This document shows positions 7,911 through 17,889 of a DNA stretch of 56,883 nucleotides, piece after piece. Positions within the stretch are counted from its first letter, which is position 1, and every line of letters starts with the position of its first letter. Origin of the DNA: Candidatus Fimimorpha excrementavium (GTDB taxonomy: Bacteria; Bacillota; Clostridia; Lachnospirales; Lachnospiraceae); the NCBI GenBank assembly GCA_018710785.1, contig DVJD01000124.1, positions 1 through 56,883 of the forward strand. Reading direction: 5' to 3'. The notes below the pieces were generated by a model that did no database searches, was not told the origin of the DNA, and was given only the letters and a program-made list of their open reading frames with translations. Made by a program: the position numbers and the translations under genes.

Positions 7911-10214
7911 TTACGGCGCTGCCGGAGTGGATTCTCCCGCCGCCGGTGCGGATGACTCCGGCGGCTGGGTCTCAGCCGGTGCCGTCGTCTCCGGCTGCGG
8001 CGGCTGGGTCTCAGCCGGTGCTGTCGTCTCTGGCTGCGGCGGCTGGGTCTCAGCCGGTGCTGTCGTCTCCGGCTGCGGCGGAGTTGACGGCTGTGTCGAT
8101 GGTTCTGTCTCTCCCGGGCCGCTGCTGACTACTATAATAACTGTCGTTCCTCTTCCCACGGAAACACCGCTGGAAATACTCTGGCTGATCACCTGGCCCG
8201 CCGGTACGGAGTCACTTTCTTCCTCCGACACGCTGTACGCCAGACCGGCTGCCCGCAGCATTTCCTGTGCTTCTCCCAGACTTCGTCCTGCTATATTCGG
8301 TACTGTCACCCGTTCTTCTCCGATACTGATGACAATATCGATGGTACTTCCGCTCCTTACCGTCGAGTATGGTTCAGAACTCTGACCGCAGATCAGCCCG
8401 ATATCCACACTGCTGTATCCTTCGGATTCTTCTCCGAGAACCAGTCCCACATCTTCCAGCGCATCCCTGGCCTGCTGTATCGTCATATTCGTCAGATCCG
8501 GCACCTCCACGTATTCCGGTCCGGAACTGATATAAACAGTCAGGGTATCTCCATCATCCAGCACACCTTCCGCCGGATCAAACCGGATGATCTGATCTTT
8601 CGGAATGGACTCATTGGCCTCCACCACATAGACCAGATTGATTCTGTCCTCATACTGTTTGAAGTCCAATTCAAAGCGGCGCCTGGTGGCACCGACATAT
8701 TTTGCGCTGTCGATGGTATACTTACTGGTGCCAAGGCTGAGTACCAACCGAACCTTTGTATGTTTTGCCAAAACTTCATTGGCCGGATACTCCTGTTGGC
8801 ACACCTGGCCAATCTCATACTCTTCGGAATATTCATACTGGGGATCGATCTCATATTCCAAATCTGCCTCTTCCAGTGTCCGAATCGCTGTTTCCTGATC
8901 CATGCCAAGGACGTTCGGCATAAGCGTATGTTTGTCATCCAGTGTCTCTCCGGACGGAAGCGGTTCTGCCGTGACATTGCTGTCGCTGACATAGGAAGGC
9001 CTGGAAGAACTGCCGTCAAACCAACCGGCCAGACTTCCCACCACATAGACTAAGAGTGCAACCAGAATGACTGCAAAGGCGATCCCGATTCCCAGGATGA
9101 CCTTATCAAACGTTGTCCCGCTCTTTTCTTCCTCGTCGTCTTCGTCTTCATCATCGTAATAATCATCATACGCATCATATCCCTGGTACATGGAGCTGTC
9201 TTCATCTCTGTCATCGTCCAGTTCCTCTTCCCATGACTCCTTCGGATTCTCGCCTCTTACCATCTCCCCTGCGCGGATCGGAAGTCCTTCCAGTTCCCTG
9301 GATTCCTGGCGAATTTTTGTCACATCTCCGTCACTGAGCATCACAGTGGGATTGTCATTCATCAGAGGAACTTCTTTGACAAAGTTTTCATTTGGCGTCA
9401 CCAGAGCTTTCCTCAGATCATCGATCAGTTCACTGCAGCTTAAGTATCGGCGATCCTGCTTTTTCTGCGTACATTTAAAAATAATCTGTTCCAGTGCCAG
9501 AGGAATCCCCGGCACCACCTGACTCGGCGGAGTCATGGTTTCATTGATATGGGACAATGCCACAGCCACTGTGCTGTCCCCATCGAATGGAACATGCCCT
9601 GTGATCATCTCATACATGGTGATACCGAGGGAATAGATATCGCTGCGCTCATCACAGTATCCACCCCTGGCCTGTTCCGGTGAAATATAATGAACCGATC
9701 CCATGGCTCCATACATGGCTGTTGTGTCATCTGTAATCGCCCGCGCAATACCGAAATCGGTCACTTTGATCTTTCCCTCTTTCGAGATGATAATATTCTG
9801 CGGCTTAATATCCCGATGGATGATATGCTGTTCATGGGCCGCGGCGATTCCCTGGGCCACTTGTATGGAAATCCCAATGGTTTCCTTAACTTCCAGTCTT
9901 CCCTTCCGCGTGATATAATCTTTTAATGTAATGCCTTCCACATACTCCATTACAATGTAGTGGATATCGCCTTCCTCCCCCACATCATAGATGCCCACAA
10001 TATTCGGATGGGTCAGACAGGCTGCCGACTGCGCTTCAATGCGGAACTTGGCCACAAATTTTTTGTCTTTGCAGAATTCCTCTTTCAGCACTTTAATCGC
10101 CACAAGACGGTTCAGTTTATGGCAGCGTGCCTTATAGACATCTGCCATGCCGCCCGTCCCCACCTGGCTCAGAATCTCATATCTGTCTGCCAGAAACATT
10201 CCTACTCGTAACAT
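7911..10214 (-). CDS. prkC: PASTA-domain Ser/Thr protein kinase (PrkC/PknB type)
   Basis: A 767-residue membrane kinase that senses peptidoglycan fragments and phosphorylates cell-wall and translation proteins. The kinase domain (residues 1-270) has GTGGMADVYKA, the ATP lysine in AIKVLKEE, HRDIKPQN and DFG. An acidic linker precedes one membrane helix at about 372-395. Outside are PASTA repeats: one clear near 430-495, a divergent one to about 565, and two clear ones to about 710. The tail has three copies of a 13-residue Pro/Thr/Glu repeat. The gene starts 11 bases after its partner phosphatase, which is the common pairing. Confidence 0.96.
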   Translation of the reverse strand: MLRVGMFLADRYEILSQVGTGGMADVYKARCHKLNRLVAIKVLKEEFCKDKKFVAKFRIEAQSAACLTHPNIVGIYDVGEEGDIHYIVMEYVEGITLKDYITRKGRLEVKETIGISIQVAQGIAAAHEQHIIHRDIKPQNIIISKEGKIKVTDFGIARAITDDTTAMYGAMGSVHYISPEQARGGYCDERSDIYSLGITMYEMITGHVPFDGDSTVAVALSHINETMTPPSQVVPGIPLALEQIIFKCTQKKQDRRYLSCSELIDDLRKALVTPNENFVKEVPLMNDNPTVMLSDGDVTKIRQESRELEGLPIRAGEMVRGENPKESWEEELDDDRDEDSSMYQGYDAYDDYYDDEDEDDEEEKSGTTFDKVILGIGIAFAVILVALLVYVVGSLAGWFDGSSSRPSYVSDSNVTAEPLPSGETLDDKHTLMPNVLGMDQETAIRTLEEADLEYEIDPQYEYSEEYEIGQVCQQEYPANEVLAKHTKVRLVLSLGTSKYTIDSAKYVGATRRRFELDFKQYEDRINLVYVVEANESIPKDQIIRFDPAEGVLDDGDTLTVYISSGPEYVEVPDLTNMTIQQARDALEDVGLVLGEESEGYSSVDIGLICGQSSEPYSTVRSGSTIDIVISIGEERVTVPNIAGRSLGEAQEMLRAAGLAYSVSEEESDSVPAGQVISQSISSGVSVGRGTTVIIVVSSGPGETEPSTQPSTPPQPETTAPAETQPPQPETTAPAETQPPQPETTAPAETQPPESSAPAAGESTPAAP
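7969..8085 (-). repeat. Three tandem 39-bp repeats in the kinase C-terminal tail
   Basis: Three nearly identical 39-base units lie at 7969-8007, 8008-8046 and 8047-8085, differing at only a few positions. They encode ETTAPAETQPPQP-type units that form a disordered Pro/Thr/Glu tail beyond the last PASTA domain. Being in frame and almost identical, the copy number could vary between strains by slippage or recombination. Confidence 0.9.
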
Positions 10215-10225
10215 GGTTTCACCTC

Positions 10226-10957
10226 TTAATCCAGGTCTGCAAGAATAACTGCTATATTATCCTTACCGCCATTTCTATTTGCTAAATCAATCAGCTCATT
10301 GGTACGCGTTTCCAGATCTTCATCCGCGCAAACAATCTTCTGTATCTCTTCGTCCTCGGCCATGTTGGTCAGACCATCGGAACAAAGAAGCAAATGTTCC
10401 CCTCCAAACAAAGGGATTTCAAAAAAATCCGGAATGACGGACGTATAAGCTCCGACCGCCCTTGTGATAATATTCTTCTTTTTCCAATATTCCTCCGACC
10501 CTTTTTCCATCTCTCCTCTGGCGATCAGTTCTTCCACAAAAGAGTGATCTCTGGAAATCTGACGTATCCGGCTGTTGATCACATATGTCCGGCTATCTCC
10601 TATGTTCATGACGAAGAGCCTTCGCCCTATGACTGTAGCGAGCGTAAGCGTCGTTCCCATTCCACGCAAATGCTCATCCTCATATGATTTTTCCAGTAAG
10701 ATGTGATTCACCTGGCGGACAGCCTGTTTCAATATATGAATCGGGTCAGGCAAAGCAGACTGTTCGATCAGTTCTACCATTTTATGAATTGTATATCTGG
10801 ATGCAAAATCCCCCGCATTGTGGCCTCCCATCCCGTCCGCGACCATAAACAGGTTCGGCAGCTTTCCCACAGGTGACGTAGAACAAAAAAGCGAATCCTG
10901 ATTGATTGGCCGTTCCAAACCAATATCTGTTTTACTACATGCCTGCACGCTGTTCAT
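10226..10957 (-). CDS. stp: PP2C-type Ser/Thr phosphatase (Stp)
   Basis: A 243-residue metal-dependent phosphatase that reverses the action of the neighbouring PASTA kinase. Motifs in order are RPINQD, VADGMGGHNAGD, GDSRTYV, CSDGLTNM and GGKDNIAV, carrying the aspartates that bind the two metal ions. The ATG at 10957 is preceded by GGAAGGGAG and matches the family start; it lies inside the last codons of rlmN, an overlap of 23 bases that suggests translational coupling. Confidence 0.95.
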   Translation of the reverse strand: MNSVQACSKTDIGLERPINQDSLFCSTSPVGKLPNLFMVADGMGGHNAGDFASRYTIHKMVELIEQSALPDPIHILKQAVRQVNHILLEKSYEDEHLRGMGTTLTLATVIGRRLFVMNIGDSRTYVINSRIRQISRDHSFVEELIARGEMEKGSEEYWKKKNIITRAVGAYTSVIPDFFEIPLFGGEHLLLCSDGLTNMAEDEEIQKIVCADEDLETRTNELIDLANRNGGKDNIAVILADLD

Positions 10958-11999
10958 CTCCCTTCCGGTCCAGGTAACGTTTCCGCAGTTGGCCGCATGC
11001 GCCGTCAATATCCCTGCCCATTTCTCTTCTTATAGTAACATTAATTCCATTTTTTTCAAGCAATTTTTTGAAATTCACAATATTTTCCTTATCAGACTGC
11101 ACAAAATCACGTTCTTTAATCGGATTCACAGGAATCAAATTAATGTGGCAGTTTCTATGCCCGATCAGAGCAGAAAGGGCCTTTGCTTCCTCTTCATTGT
11201 CATTGACTCCGCTGACCAAACTGTATTCAAACGTCATGCGCCTGCCTGTTTTTTCAAAATAATAATCGCAGGCCTTCATGACATCACAAAGCGGGAATGC
11301 GTTGGCGATGGGCATCAGCGTTTTTCTCACTTCATCGTTTGGGGCATGAAGAGACAGCGCCAGCGTGATCTGCAGTTTCCGGTCAGCCAGCTGATACATA
11401 TTCGGAACGATCCCGCAGGTGGAAACTGTAATATTCCTCTGGCTGATCTGAAGTCCGTCTTCATGGGTAATCAATTCTATGAATTTCAAAAGATTATCAA
11501 AATTGTCCAGAGGCTCTCCGGATCCCATCACCACGACATTGGATACTCTCTCTCCAATATCCTGCTGAATGCGGTAAATCTGATCCAGCATCTCAGACGG
11601 CGCCAGATTTCGCTCCAGACCGTCCAGGGTAGAGGCGCAGAAACGGCATCCCATCCTGCACCCCACCTGGGATGATATGCATACGGAATTGCCATGCTTG
11701 TACTTCATCAGAACACTTTCGATGACATTCCCATCCGAAAGGGCGAATAAATATTTTCTGGTCCCGTCCAGCTTGGAAATTTTTACATCCACCGTTTCCA
11801 AAGCAGTCAATTCACAGGATTGGTTTAGTTTTTCCCTGATATTCTTCGACAGATTCGTCATCTCAGAGAAATCCGTCACCAATTTTTGGTGCATCCATTC
11901 ATAAATCTGTTTGGCACGAAATTTCTTTTCTCCCATGGATTCCACAAACCTCTGCAGTTCGTCTAAATCCAGTGATTTGATGTCTATTTTTTCTTTCAT
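10935..11999 (-). CDS. rlmN: 23S rRNA (adenine2503-C2) methyltransferase RlmN
   Basis: A 354-residue radical SAM enzyme that methylates A2503 of 23S rRNA and A37 of some tRNAs. The iron-sulfur motif is in VGCRMGCRFCAS (about residues 111-121), giving CxxxCxxC. GSGEPLDN near residue 175 fits the SAM-binding GGEP-type motif. The C-terminal cysteine in GACGQLRKR is the one that forms the covalent RNA adduct. Its 3' end overlaps the phosphatase gene. Confidence 0.96.
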   Translation of the reverse strand: MKEKIDIKSLDLDELQRFVESMGEKKFRAKQIYEWMHQKLVTDFSEMTNLSKNIREKLNQSCELTALETVDVKISKLDGTRKYLFALSDGNVIESVLMKYKHGNSVCISSQVGCRMGCRFCASTLDGLERNLAPSEMLDQIYRIQQDIGERVSNVVVMGSGEPLDNFDNLLKFIELITHEDGLQISQRNITVSTCGIVPNMYQLADRKLQITLALSLHAPNDEVRKTLMPIANAFPLCDVMKACDYYFEKTGRRMTFEYSLVSGVNDNEEEAKALSALIGHRNCHINLIPVNPIKERDFVQSDKENIVNFKKLLEKNGINVTIRREMGRDIDGACGQLRKRYLDRKGDEQRAGM

Positions 12000-12008
12000 A
12001 ATTATATG

Positions 12009-13373
12009 TTATATCCTTTTCAGCCTGGCTATGAAAAACCCCGTCCCCTCATAGGATCCGGGCATGAGCTGTACATACCCCTTTCGAACCGTTTCTCCGA
12101 ATATCTTCTCGTCCAGATAAGGAGAAAGTGACTCCAGGCGAAATGGATATGTCTTTTGCAGCCATTCCACATTTTTCTCATTTTCCGCCGGATTTATGGT
12201 ACAGGTACTGTAGATCAGCGTCCCTCCCGGCTTTACATATCCCTGAACAACGGACAGAATCGTTCTCTGAAGGGCTGCCAGGCTGTCCATTTTTTCTTTT
12301 GTCATCTGATATTTAATATCCGGCTTGCGGCCGATGACGCCAAGCCCGGAACATGGAAGGTCAGCCATGACCAGATCTGCTTTTTCATGATCCTCCGGCC
12401 GATCCGCCGATGCGTCAGCCACACTGGCCCGGATATTGGAAAACCCGCACCGCCGGATATTTTCTTCTATCATACTCACCTTCTGCGGTGTCAGGTCGCG
12501 GCTCTCCACCATACCGCTGCCTGCCAGAAGATCCGCCAGGTGTATGCTCTTTCCTCCCGGAGCGGCGCACACATCGATACAAAAGGCACCTTCCTTTGGC
12601 GCTGCCGCCTGGCCTGCCAGGATGGAACTGCCGTCCTGTACCTGAATATATCCCTTCTGAAATGCCTCCAGTCCCTCCAGGGTATCATATCCCCGAATGA
12701 CATAGGCCTGGTGAATTCCTTCTATTTTTTCTGCCGTCACTCCGTCTGCCTGAAGGCAATCCAAAATCTCTTTTTCCGGTCTTCGGCTGATATTCAATCG
12801 AACGGAGATTCCCTTTTTCTTCTCCGCACTCCACTCGTTTTCTTTCAGGCAGGACTCCCAGACACCCCGGCGTACCTCCTCATCATAAAACTGGGACAGA
12901 TACCCATCCAGCCATTCGGGGACCGAATACTTGGCATAAAAGGGAAGATCCTGCCCATGATTCTCCTGTTTCTTTCTGACAAGGCTTCTCGCCACGCCAT
13001 TGACAAAACCTTTCAGCGGTGCAAATCCCCTCCGGCCGGCCAGCTTCACCGCCTCGCTGCAGGCCGCGTGGTCGGGGACCTGATCCATATGCCAGATTTG
13101 GTAAGCCGTCAGCCGCAGGATATTGCGGATCACCGCCTTCATCTTTTTGGTCTTCACACTGGATACCTGGTCGATCCTGTAATCCAGTTCAATCTTTCGC
13201 GCAATGCATCCCTGTGCCAGTCTGGACAAAAATGCCCGCTCGCTTTTCTCCAGATATCCGTATTTATTCAGAGCCTGGCGCAAAACCAGATGGCCAAACG
13301 CGCCTTTTTCCAGAACTTCCAGCAGAATATCCAGCGCCACCGCACGCAGATTCACAGTATAATCAGTCGTCAC
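12009..13373 (-). CDS. rsmB: 16S rRNA (cytosine967-C5) methyltransferase RsmB
   Basis: A 454-residue protein with an N-terminal NusB-like RNA-binding domain (about 1-140) and a C-terminal SAM methyltransferase domain. Motifs are DVCAAPGGKS (about residue 260) for SAM and ADLPCSGLGV (about 333) with a catalytic cysteine, plus YSTCT with the second cysteine. A GTG at 13373 is preferred: GGAGG lies 8 bases before it, while the longer frame begins with a TTG that overlaps this ribosome site. The start overlaps the end of the upstream protease gene by 11 bases. Confidence 0.95.
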   Translation of the reverse strand: MTTDYTVNLRAVALDILLEVLEKGAFGHLVLRQALNKYGYLEKSERAFLSRLAQGCIARKIELDYRIDQVSSVKTKKMKAVIRNILRLTAYQIWHMDQVPDHAACSEAVKLAGRRGFAPLKGFVNGVARSLVRKKQENHGQDLPFYAKYSVPEWLDGYLSQFYDEEVRRGVWESCLKENEWSAEKKKGISVRLNISRRPEKEILDCLQADGVTAEKIEGIHQAYVIRGYDTLEGLEAFQKGYIQVQDGSSILAGQAAAPKEGAFCIDVCAAPGGKSIHLADLLAGSGMVESRDLTPQKVSMIEENIRRCGFSNIRASVADASADRPEDHEKADLVMADLPCSGLGVIGRKPDIKYQMTKEKMDSLAALQRTILSVVQGYVKPGGTLIYSTCTINPAENEKNVEWLQKTYPFRLESLSPYLDEKIFGETVRKGYVQLMPGSYEGTGFFIARLKRI

Positions 13374-14151
13374 GGTTTCTTCCTCCAAATAAGATAATGA
13401 GTCTTAAAAGCTGCAAAATAGAAGCCGCGGCACTGGCCACATAAGTCAATGCTGCTGCCCGCAGAACCTTTCCGGTCATCTTTGCCTCATTTTCATACAA
13501 AATTCCGTTCTGCTTCAAAAGTGTGATCGCCCGGGAAGAGGCATTGAATTCCACAGGAAGCGTAATCAGCTGAAACAGAACCACCGCACAGAACAGGAGG
13601 ATCCCGATTTGAATCAGCAGATTTCCGGTTCTCTGGCTCAAAAGCAGACCAATCAGAATCAGCGGCCAGCTCAAAGTCGCCGCAAAGTTTGTCACCGGAA
13701 CAATGGCTGTGCGGATGGATAACGGCGCATATCCTTCCTGATGCTGAACCGCATGGCCGCATTCATGGGCTGCCACACCGATGGCCGCCACTGACGTGGA
13801 GCCAAATACCGTATCCGACAGGCGAAGCACCTTCGACCTGGGGTCATAATGATCGGTCAAATTTCCTGAAACATGTTCAATCCGCACATCATAAATTCCC
13901 TTGGAATGCAGAATACGCTCTGCTGCCTGCGCCCCTGTCATCCCGCTCATGGCTCTGACGCCGGAATATTTGGCATACGTACTTCTGACCATGCCAGACG
14001 CCGCCAGAGACAGCAGCATACCGATGATAATCAACACATACGTGGGATCCCACACCATCATAAACGGACTATAAAATGCACTGATAATAATAATCAACTC
14101 CTTTGCGAATTCAAACCTGACGGTCCCATGCTTCCATGAGCCGTCTTCCAT
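13363..14151 (-). CDS. Membrane zinc metallopeptidase (YugP-like)
   Basis: A membrane protease of the YugP/Zn_peptidase_2 family. The zinc motif is AAHECGHAVQH (HExxH form), with membrane helices in front (PTYVLIIIGMLLSLAASG) and behind (two or three hydrophobic segments, about 165-255). The usual family N-terminus, DPTYVL, begins near residue 35 of the longest frame. The true start may therefore be later: an ATG at 14061, or a TTG at 14097 directly next to AAAGGAG. The longest frame from 14151 is given here. It sits in the fmt-rsmB interval, a common position in Clostridia. The protein substrate is unknown. Confidence 0.88.
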   Translation of the reverse strand: MEDGSWKHGTVRFEFAKELIIIISAFYSPFMMVWDPTYVLIIIGMLLSLAASGMVRSTYAKYSGVRAMSGMTGAQAAERILHSKGIYDVRIEHVSGNLTDHYDPRSKVLRLSDTVFGSTSVAAIGVAAHECGHAVQHQEGYAPLSIRTAIVPVTNFAATLSWPLILIGLLLSQRTGNLLIQIGILLFCAVVLFQLITLPVEFNASSRAITLLKQNGILYENEAKMTGKVLRAAALTYVASAAASILQLLRLIILFGGRNRDD

Positions 14152-14169
14152 CGACTGCCCATATCTTCT

Positions 14170-15099
14170 CTACTGCAGAATCATTCCTTCCTTCATATGG
14201 TATCCCCGAAGAAACGCTCCCATATCCATCCGTTTTTTTCCTTCCAGCTGCACTTCCTTCACTTCCAATATGCCTTCTCCGGTCTGAACACAAATCGCAT
14301 CTTTTTCCACACGCACCACAGTTCCGGGCGCATGTTCTGTTTGTTCCTGCACCACATCGGCATCCCAGATCTTCAGGGTTTTGCCTTCATATCCGGTATA
14401 CGCACTGGGCCAGGAATTCAATCCCCGGATCAGCCGTTCAATCACCGCAGCCGATTTTGTCCAGTCAATATGGCCCATATTTTTTTTCAACATTTTTGCA
14501 TAGGAACTTTCTTCTTCCCTCTGAGGCACAGGCACGGCTGTCCCCTCAGAAAGCTCTCTCAGCACTTCCAGCACCAGAGGACCGCCCAGCACAGCCAGCT
14601 TGTCGTGAAGGGATTCTCCCGTTTCCTTTTTATCCAGGCGTACAGAGGCCTTCTTCAGCATATCCCCCGTATCCAGCCCTTCATCCATCTGCATAATTGT
14701 CACGCCGCTCTCTTCTGCCCCATCGATCACCGCCTGCTGTATCGGCGCGGCACCGCGGTATTTGGGAAGCAGTGATGCGTGGATGTTCAGGCACCCGTAT
14801 CGGGGCATCTCCAAAATTTCCTTTGGCAGAATCTGTCCAAACGCTGCGACGATGATCACATCCGGTTTCCACTGGCGAAGCTGACCTACCGCTTCCTCAT
14901 TTCGGATCCGCACCGGCTGAAAAACCGGAATGTCATATTCCAGGGCCTTCTCCTTCACCGGAGGCATCTGCACCGCTTTTCCCCTGCCCTTGGGCTTGTC
15001 CGGCTGTGTCACGACGCCCACCACCTGATGTTCACTCTGAATCAGAGTTTCCAATGCGGGAACTGCAAAATCAGGTGTACCCATAAAAACAATTCTCAT
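14170..15099 (-). CDS. fmt: Methionyl-tRNA formyltransferase
   Basis: A 309-residue enzyme that formylates initiator Met-tRNA using 10-formyl-THF. It begins MRIVFMGTPDFAVP; the hydrolase/formyltransferase motif NIHASLLPKYRGAAPIQ is near residue 110 with the catalytic Asn and His. A C-terminal OB-like tRNA domain follows. It pairs with def (56 bases upstream) and draws on formyl groups supplied by fhs in the same block. Confidence 0.97.
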   Translation of the reverse strand: MRIVFMGTPDFAVPALETLIQSEHQVVGVVTQPDKPKGRGKAVQMPPVKEKALEYDIPVFQPVRIRNEEAVGQLRQWKPDVIIVAAFGQILPKEILEMPRYGCLNIHASLLPKYRGAAPIQQAVIDGAEESGVTIMQMDEGLDTGDMLKKASVRLDKKETGESLHDKLAVLGGPLVLEVLRELSEGTAVPVPQREEESSYAKMLKKNMGHIDWTKSAAVIERLIRGLNSWPSAYTGYEGKTLKIWDADVVQEQTEHAPGTVVRVEKDAICVQTGEGILEVKEVQLEGKKRMDMGAFLRGYHMKEGMILQ

Positions 15100-15154
15100 A
15101 AATGCATCCGTTCCTTTCTCCTAAGGACCGCGTCCCTGTTATCTGAACTTTCTT

Positions 15155-15643
15155 TTACTCCGTTTCCTCTTCTTCCGCATAGAGATCCGCATTATCCACA
15201 ACATCGCCTTCCACCTTCTGGACATACATGATCCCTTCCAAATGATCGCATTCATGGCAAATGCACCGGGCCAGCAGCTCTTCCCCTTCCAGAATGTATT
15301 CCTCGCCGTCCAGATTCAGCGCTTTTACCTTCGCATAATTGGGCCGTGTGACGATGCCGCTCTTTCCGGCATAGCTGAGGCACCCCTCATATCCGGTCTG
15401 CTCTCCGCTGGTCTCAAGGATCTCAGGATTGATGAGCACATGGGGATTGTCATCCACATCAATCACCACGATGCGCTTTAATACGCCCACCTGCGGAGCG
15501 GCCAGGCCCACACCGCCGGCCTCATACATGGTGTCAAACATATCCTGCACCAAAATCTTTGTTCTTGGGGAGATCATTTTAACTTCTTTGCACACTTTTG
15601 TCAGGCATTCATCTCCCAGCTGCCTTATTTTTCTAATCGCCAT
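15155..15643 (-). CDS. def: Peptide deformylase
   Basis: A 162-residue iron/zinc enzyme that removes the formyl group from nascent proteins. The three signature motifs are present: GVGLAAPQVG, EGCLS and HECDHLEG with the metal-binding Cys and two His. The ATG at 15643 is chosen because AAGGAG lies upstream and the N-terminus MAIRKIRQLGDE is typical; a longer frame overlaps the end of priA and is rejected. Confidence 0.97.
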   Translation of the reverse strand: MAIRKIRQLGDECLTKVCKEVKMISPRTKILVQDMFDTMYEAGGVGLAAPQVGVLKRIVVIDVDDNPHVLINPEILETSGEQTGYEGCLSYAGKSGIVTRPNYAKVKALNLDGEEYILEGEELLARCICHECDHLEGIMYVQKVEGDVVDNADLYAEEEETE

Positions 15644-15665
15644 TTCTGCGTTTCTCCTTCCCAAT

Positions 15666-17879
15666 CTAGTTAAAGTCAAATTGGATGGCCGCACTGCGCC
15701 CAGGCGAAGCATCCTGAAACGCGCTCTCTATATCATCTTTGGCCTGAATCAGCCATTCCATTTTCCTGGATTTCATATAGAGAAGTTTCCGATAGCTGTC
15801 TTTCATTTTGGACACGGGGGCGTCTGTGGGTCCAATCGTATCTATCATACCATTATATCGCCTTTGAATCAATGCTGCATATTGATTTATCAAATTTTCC
15901 GCCTTTTCCTCTGACTGGGACGTCAGCAGCAGCTGAAGCAGGAAACCTGCGGGAGGATATCCCAGCATTCTGCGGTACATGATTTCCCTCTCATAAAATC
16001 CCTCATAATCCTGGTTCTTTGCCGCTTCAATGCTGTAATGTTCCGGCGTATAGGTCTGAATCACCACATCTCCCTGCTTTTGTCCTCGCCCTGCCCTTCC
16101 GGCCGCCTGGGTCAGAAGCTGAAATGTTTTCTCGCTGCTCCGATAATCTCCGGCATACAAAGACATGTCAGCAGCCAGGATTCCCACCAAAGTGACGTTT
16201 TTAAAATCGTGCCCCTTGACAATCATCTGCGTTCCCACCAGAATATCTGCCTCACCGGAGGCAAACCGGGTCAGAATGTCCTCATGGCTTCCTTTTTTGG
16301 AAGTGGTGTCCATATCCATACGAAGGATCCGGGCCCCTGGAAATGCCGCTGCTGCCATGGATTCCACCTTCTGCGTGCCCAGGCCAAACCCGGCTATATA
16401 AGGAGAATGGCAGGATGGGCAGGTTTTCGGCATCGGGATCTGATAGCCGCAGTAATGGCAGACCAGCATTCCATTCCTGTGGGCAGTCAGCGAGACATCA
16501 CAGTGGGGACATCCGATGGCTTTTCCGCACTGTCGGCAGGAGACAAATCCGGCATACCCCCTTCGGTTTAAAAACAGCATGATCTGCTCCTTTTTCTGAA
16601 GGCGGCCGCGGATCATCTCGGACAGTGTTCGGCTGAAGATGGATTTATTTCCCGCTTTCAGCTCCTCCCTCAAATCCACCACATGGACCGAAGACAGCTG
16701 ACTGCCGCTGCTGGCCCGTTTCGTCATCCGATACAGCCGGTACTCCCCTGTCTTTGCCCGAAAATAAGATTCCATGGACGGAGTCGCGGATCCCAAAATA
16801 ACCATCCCGCCGCAGATGCGCATGCGTTCAATGGCCGTCTCCCGGGCATGGTAGCGGGGCATATATTCGCTTTTATAAGCACTTTCGTGTTCTTCATCGA
16901 TTACAATCAGTCCAAGATTGGGAAAAGGCGTAAATAAAGCAGAACGCGGCCCGATCATAATATCGATTTCTCCCCGCTTTGCCCGCATAAACTGATCGTA
17001 TTTTTCCCCGGCCGATAATCTGGAATTGACCAGGGATACCCGATTTCCAAAACGTTTATAAAAACGCATAACGGTCTGATAAGTCAGTGCGATTTCCGGG
17101 ATCAGCACGATCACCGATTTTCCCCCGGCAATGACGTGATCCATGATTTCCATATAGACTTCCGTCTTTCCGCTGCCCGTAATCCCATGGATCAGACATG
17201 GCTGAAAGTCTCCGGCATCATAATGGCGGCAGATATCGTCCGCAATTCTTCTCTGCTCCTCATTCAGTATCACCCCTGTCCCATCTGCCCCATACGCCCT
17301 GGCGCCTCCGCGGTGGGAAATCTCCCTTTCCTCGCGGATAACCTTTTTTTCCAGCAGCGGGCGAATGGTTGCCAAACTGATCTGAAATCGTTTCGCTGCC
17401 TCTTCTTTGGACAGCACGCCTTCTTCCAGCAATGCCTCCAGAAAACGGGCCCGGGCCTTGTAGTGTTTCCGTTTTGCCTCACAGACGGCCGCTTCTGCCT
17501 CCTCCCTGGAAACATTCCAGTGATAGAAGATTTTTTCCACCTGCTTTACCTTATCTTTCACAGGCATGACGGTTTTCAGGGCCTGGATCATGGTGGAGCC
17601 ATATTGGCGGCGGATCCAGGCCGCCAGACGAATCATCTGTGATTCGACTGCCACGGCCTGCTCTTCCACGGAAAGAATCTCTTTCATCCGGTTTTCATCA
17701 AACTCCGCTGTCTCCGTCAGTTCAATTACATATCCCGTAATCGTCCGGTTTCCCTTTCCAAACGGAATCGCCACCTGGCTTCCCACTGCCACCGCTTCTT
17801 CCATGGCTTTCGGAACCCGGTACTGGAATGTCCGGTCCAGTTGTTCATGAGAAATATCCACAATAATATTGGCGTACAC
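15666..17879 (-). CDS. priA: Primosomal protein N' (replication restart helicase PriA)
   Basis: A 737-residue helicase that reloads the replisome at stalled forks. Motifs include GITGSGKTEVY (Walker A, about residue 229), VIDEEHE (DEEH box, about 323) and paired zinc sites with eight cysteines around residues 440-490 (CRQCGKAIGCPHC, then CHYC and CPSC). The N-terminal DNA-binding domain is normal. It is 10 bases after murF and 22 bases before def, in the order known from Bacillus. Confidence 0.97.
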   Translation of the reverse strand: MYANIIVDISHEQLDRTFQYRVPKAMEEAVAVGSQVAIPFGKGNRTITGYVIELTETAEFDENRMKEILSVEEQAVAVESQMIRLAAWIRRQYGSTMIQALKTVMPVKDKVKQVEKIFYHWNVSREEAEAAVCEAKRKHYKARARFLEALLEEGVLSKEEAAKRFQISLATIRPLLEKKVIREEREISHRGGARAYGADGTGVILNEEQRRIADDICRHYDAGDFQPCLIHGITGSGKTEVYMEIMDHVIAGGKSVIVLIPEIALTYQTVMRFYKRFGNRVSLVNSRLSAGEKYDQFMRAKRGEIDIMIGPRSALFTPFPNLGLIVIDEEHESAYKSEYMPRYHARETAIERMRICGGMVILGSATPSMESYFRAKTGEYRLYRMTKRASSGSQLSSVHVVDLREELKAGNKSIFSRTLSEMIRGRLQKKEQIMLFLNRRGYAGFVSCRQCGKAIGCPHCDVSLTAHRNGMLVCHYCGYQIPMPKTCPSCHSPYIAGFGLGTQKVESMAAAAFPGARILRMDMDTTSKKGSHEDILTRFASGEADILVGTQMIVKGHDFKNVTLVGILAADMSLYAGDYRSSEKTFQLLTQAAGRAGRGQKQGDVVIQTYTPEHYSIEAAKNQDYEGFYEREIMYRRMLGYPPAGFLLQLLLTSQSEEKAENLINQYAALIQRRYNGMIDTIGPTDAPVSKMKDSYRKLLYMKSRKMEWLIQAKDDIESAFQDASPGRSAAIQFDFN

Positions 17880-17889
17880 GTTTTTCTCC

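Noticed and set aside
7969-8085. CRISPR-like array
   Set aside because: The repeats are head-to-tail without spacers and are in frame inside the kinase gene.
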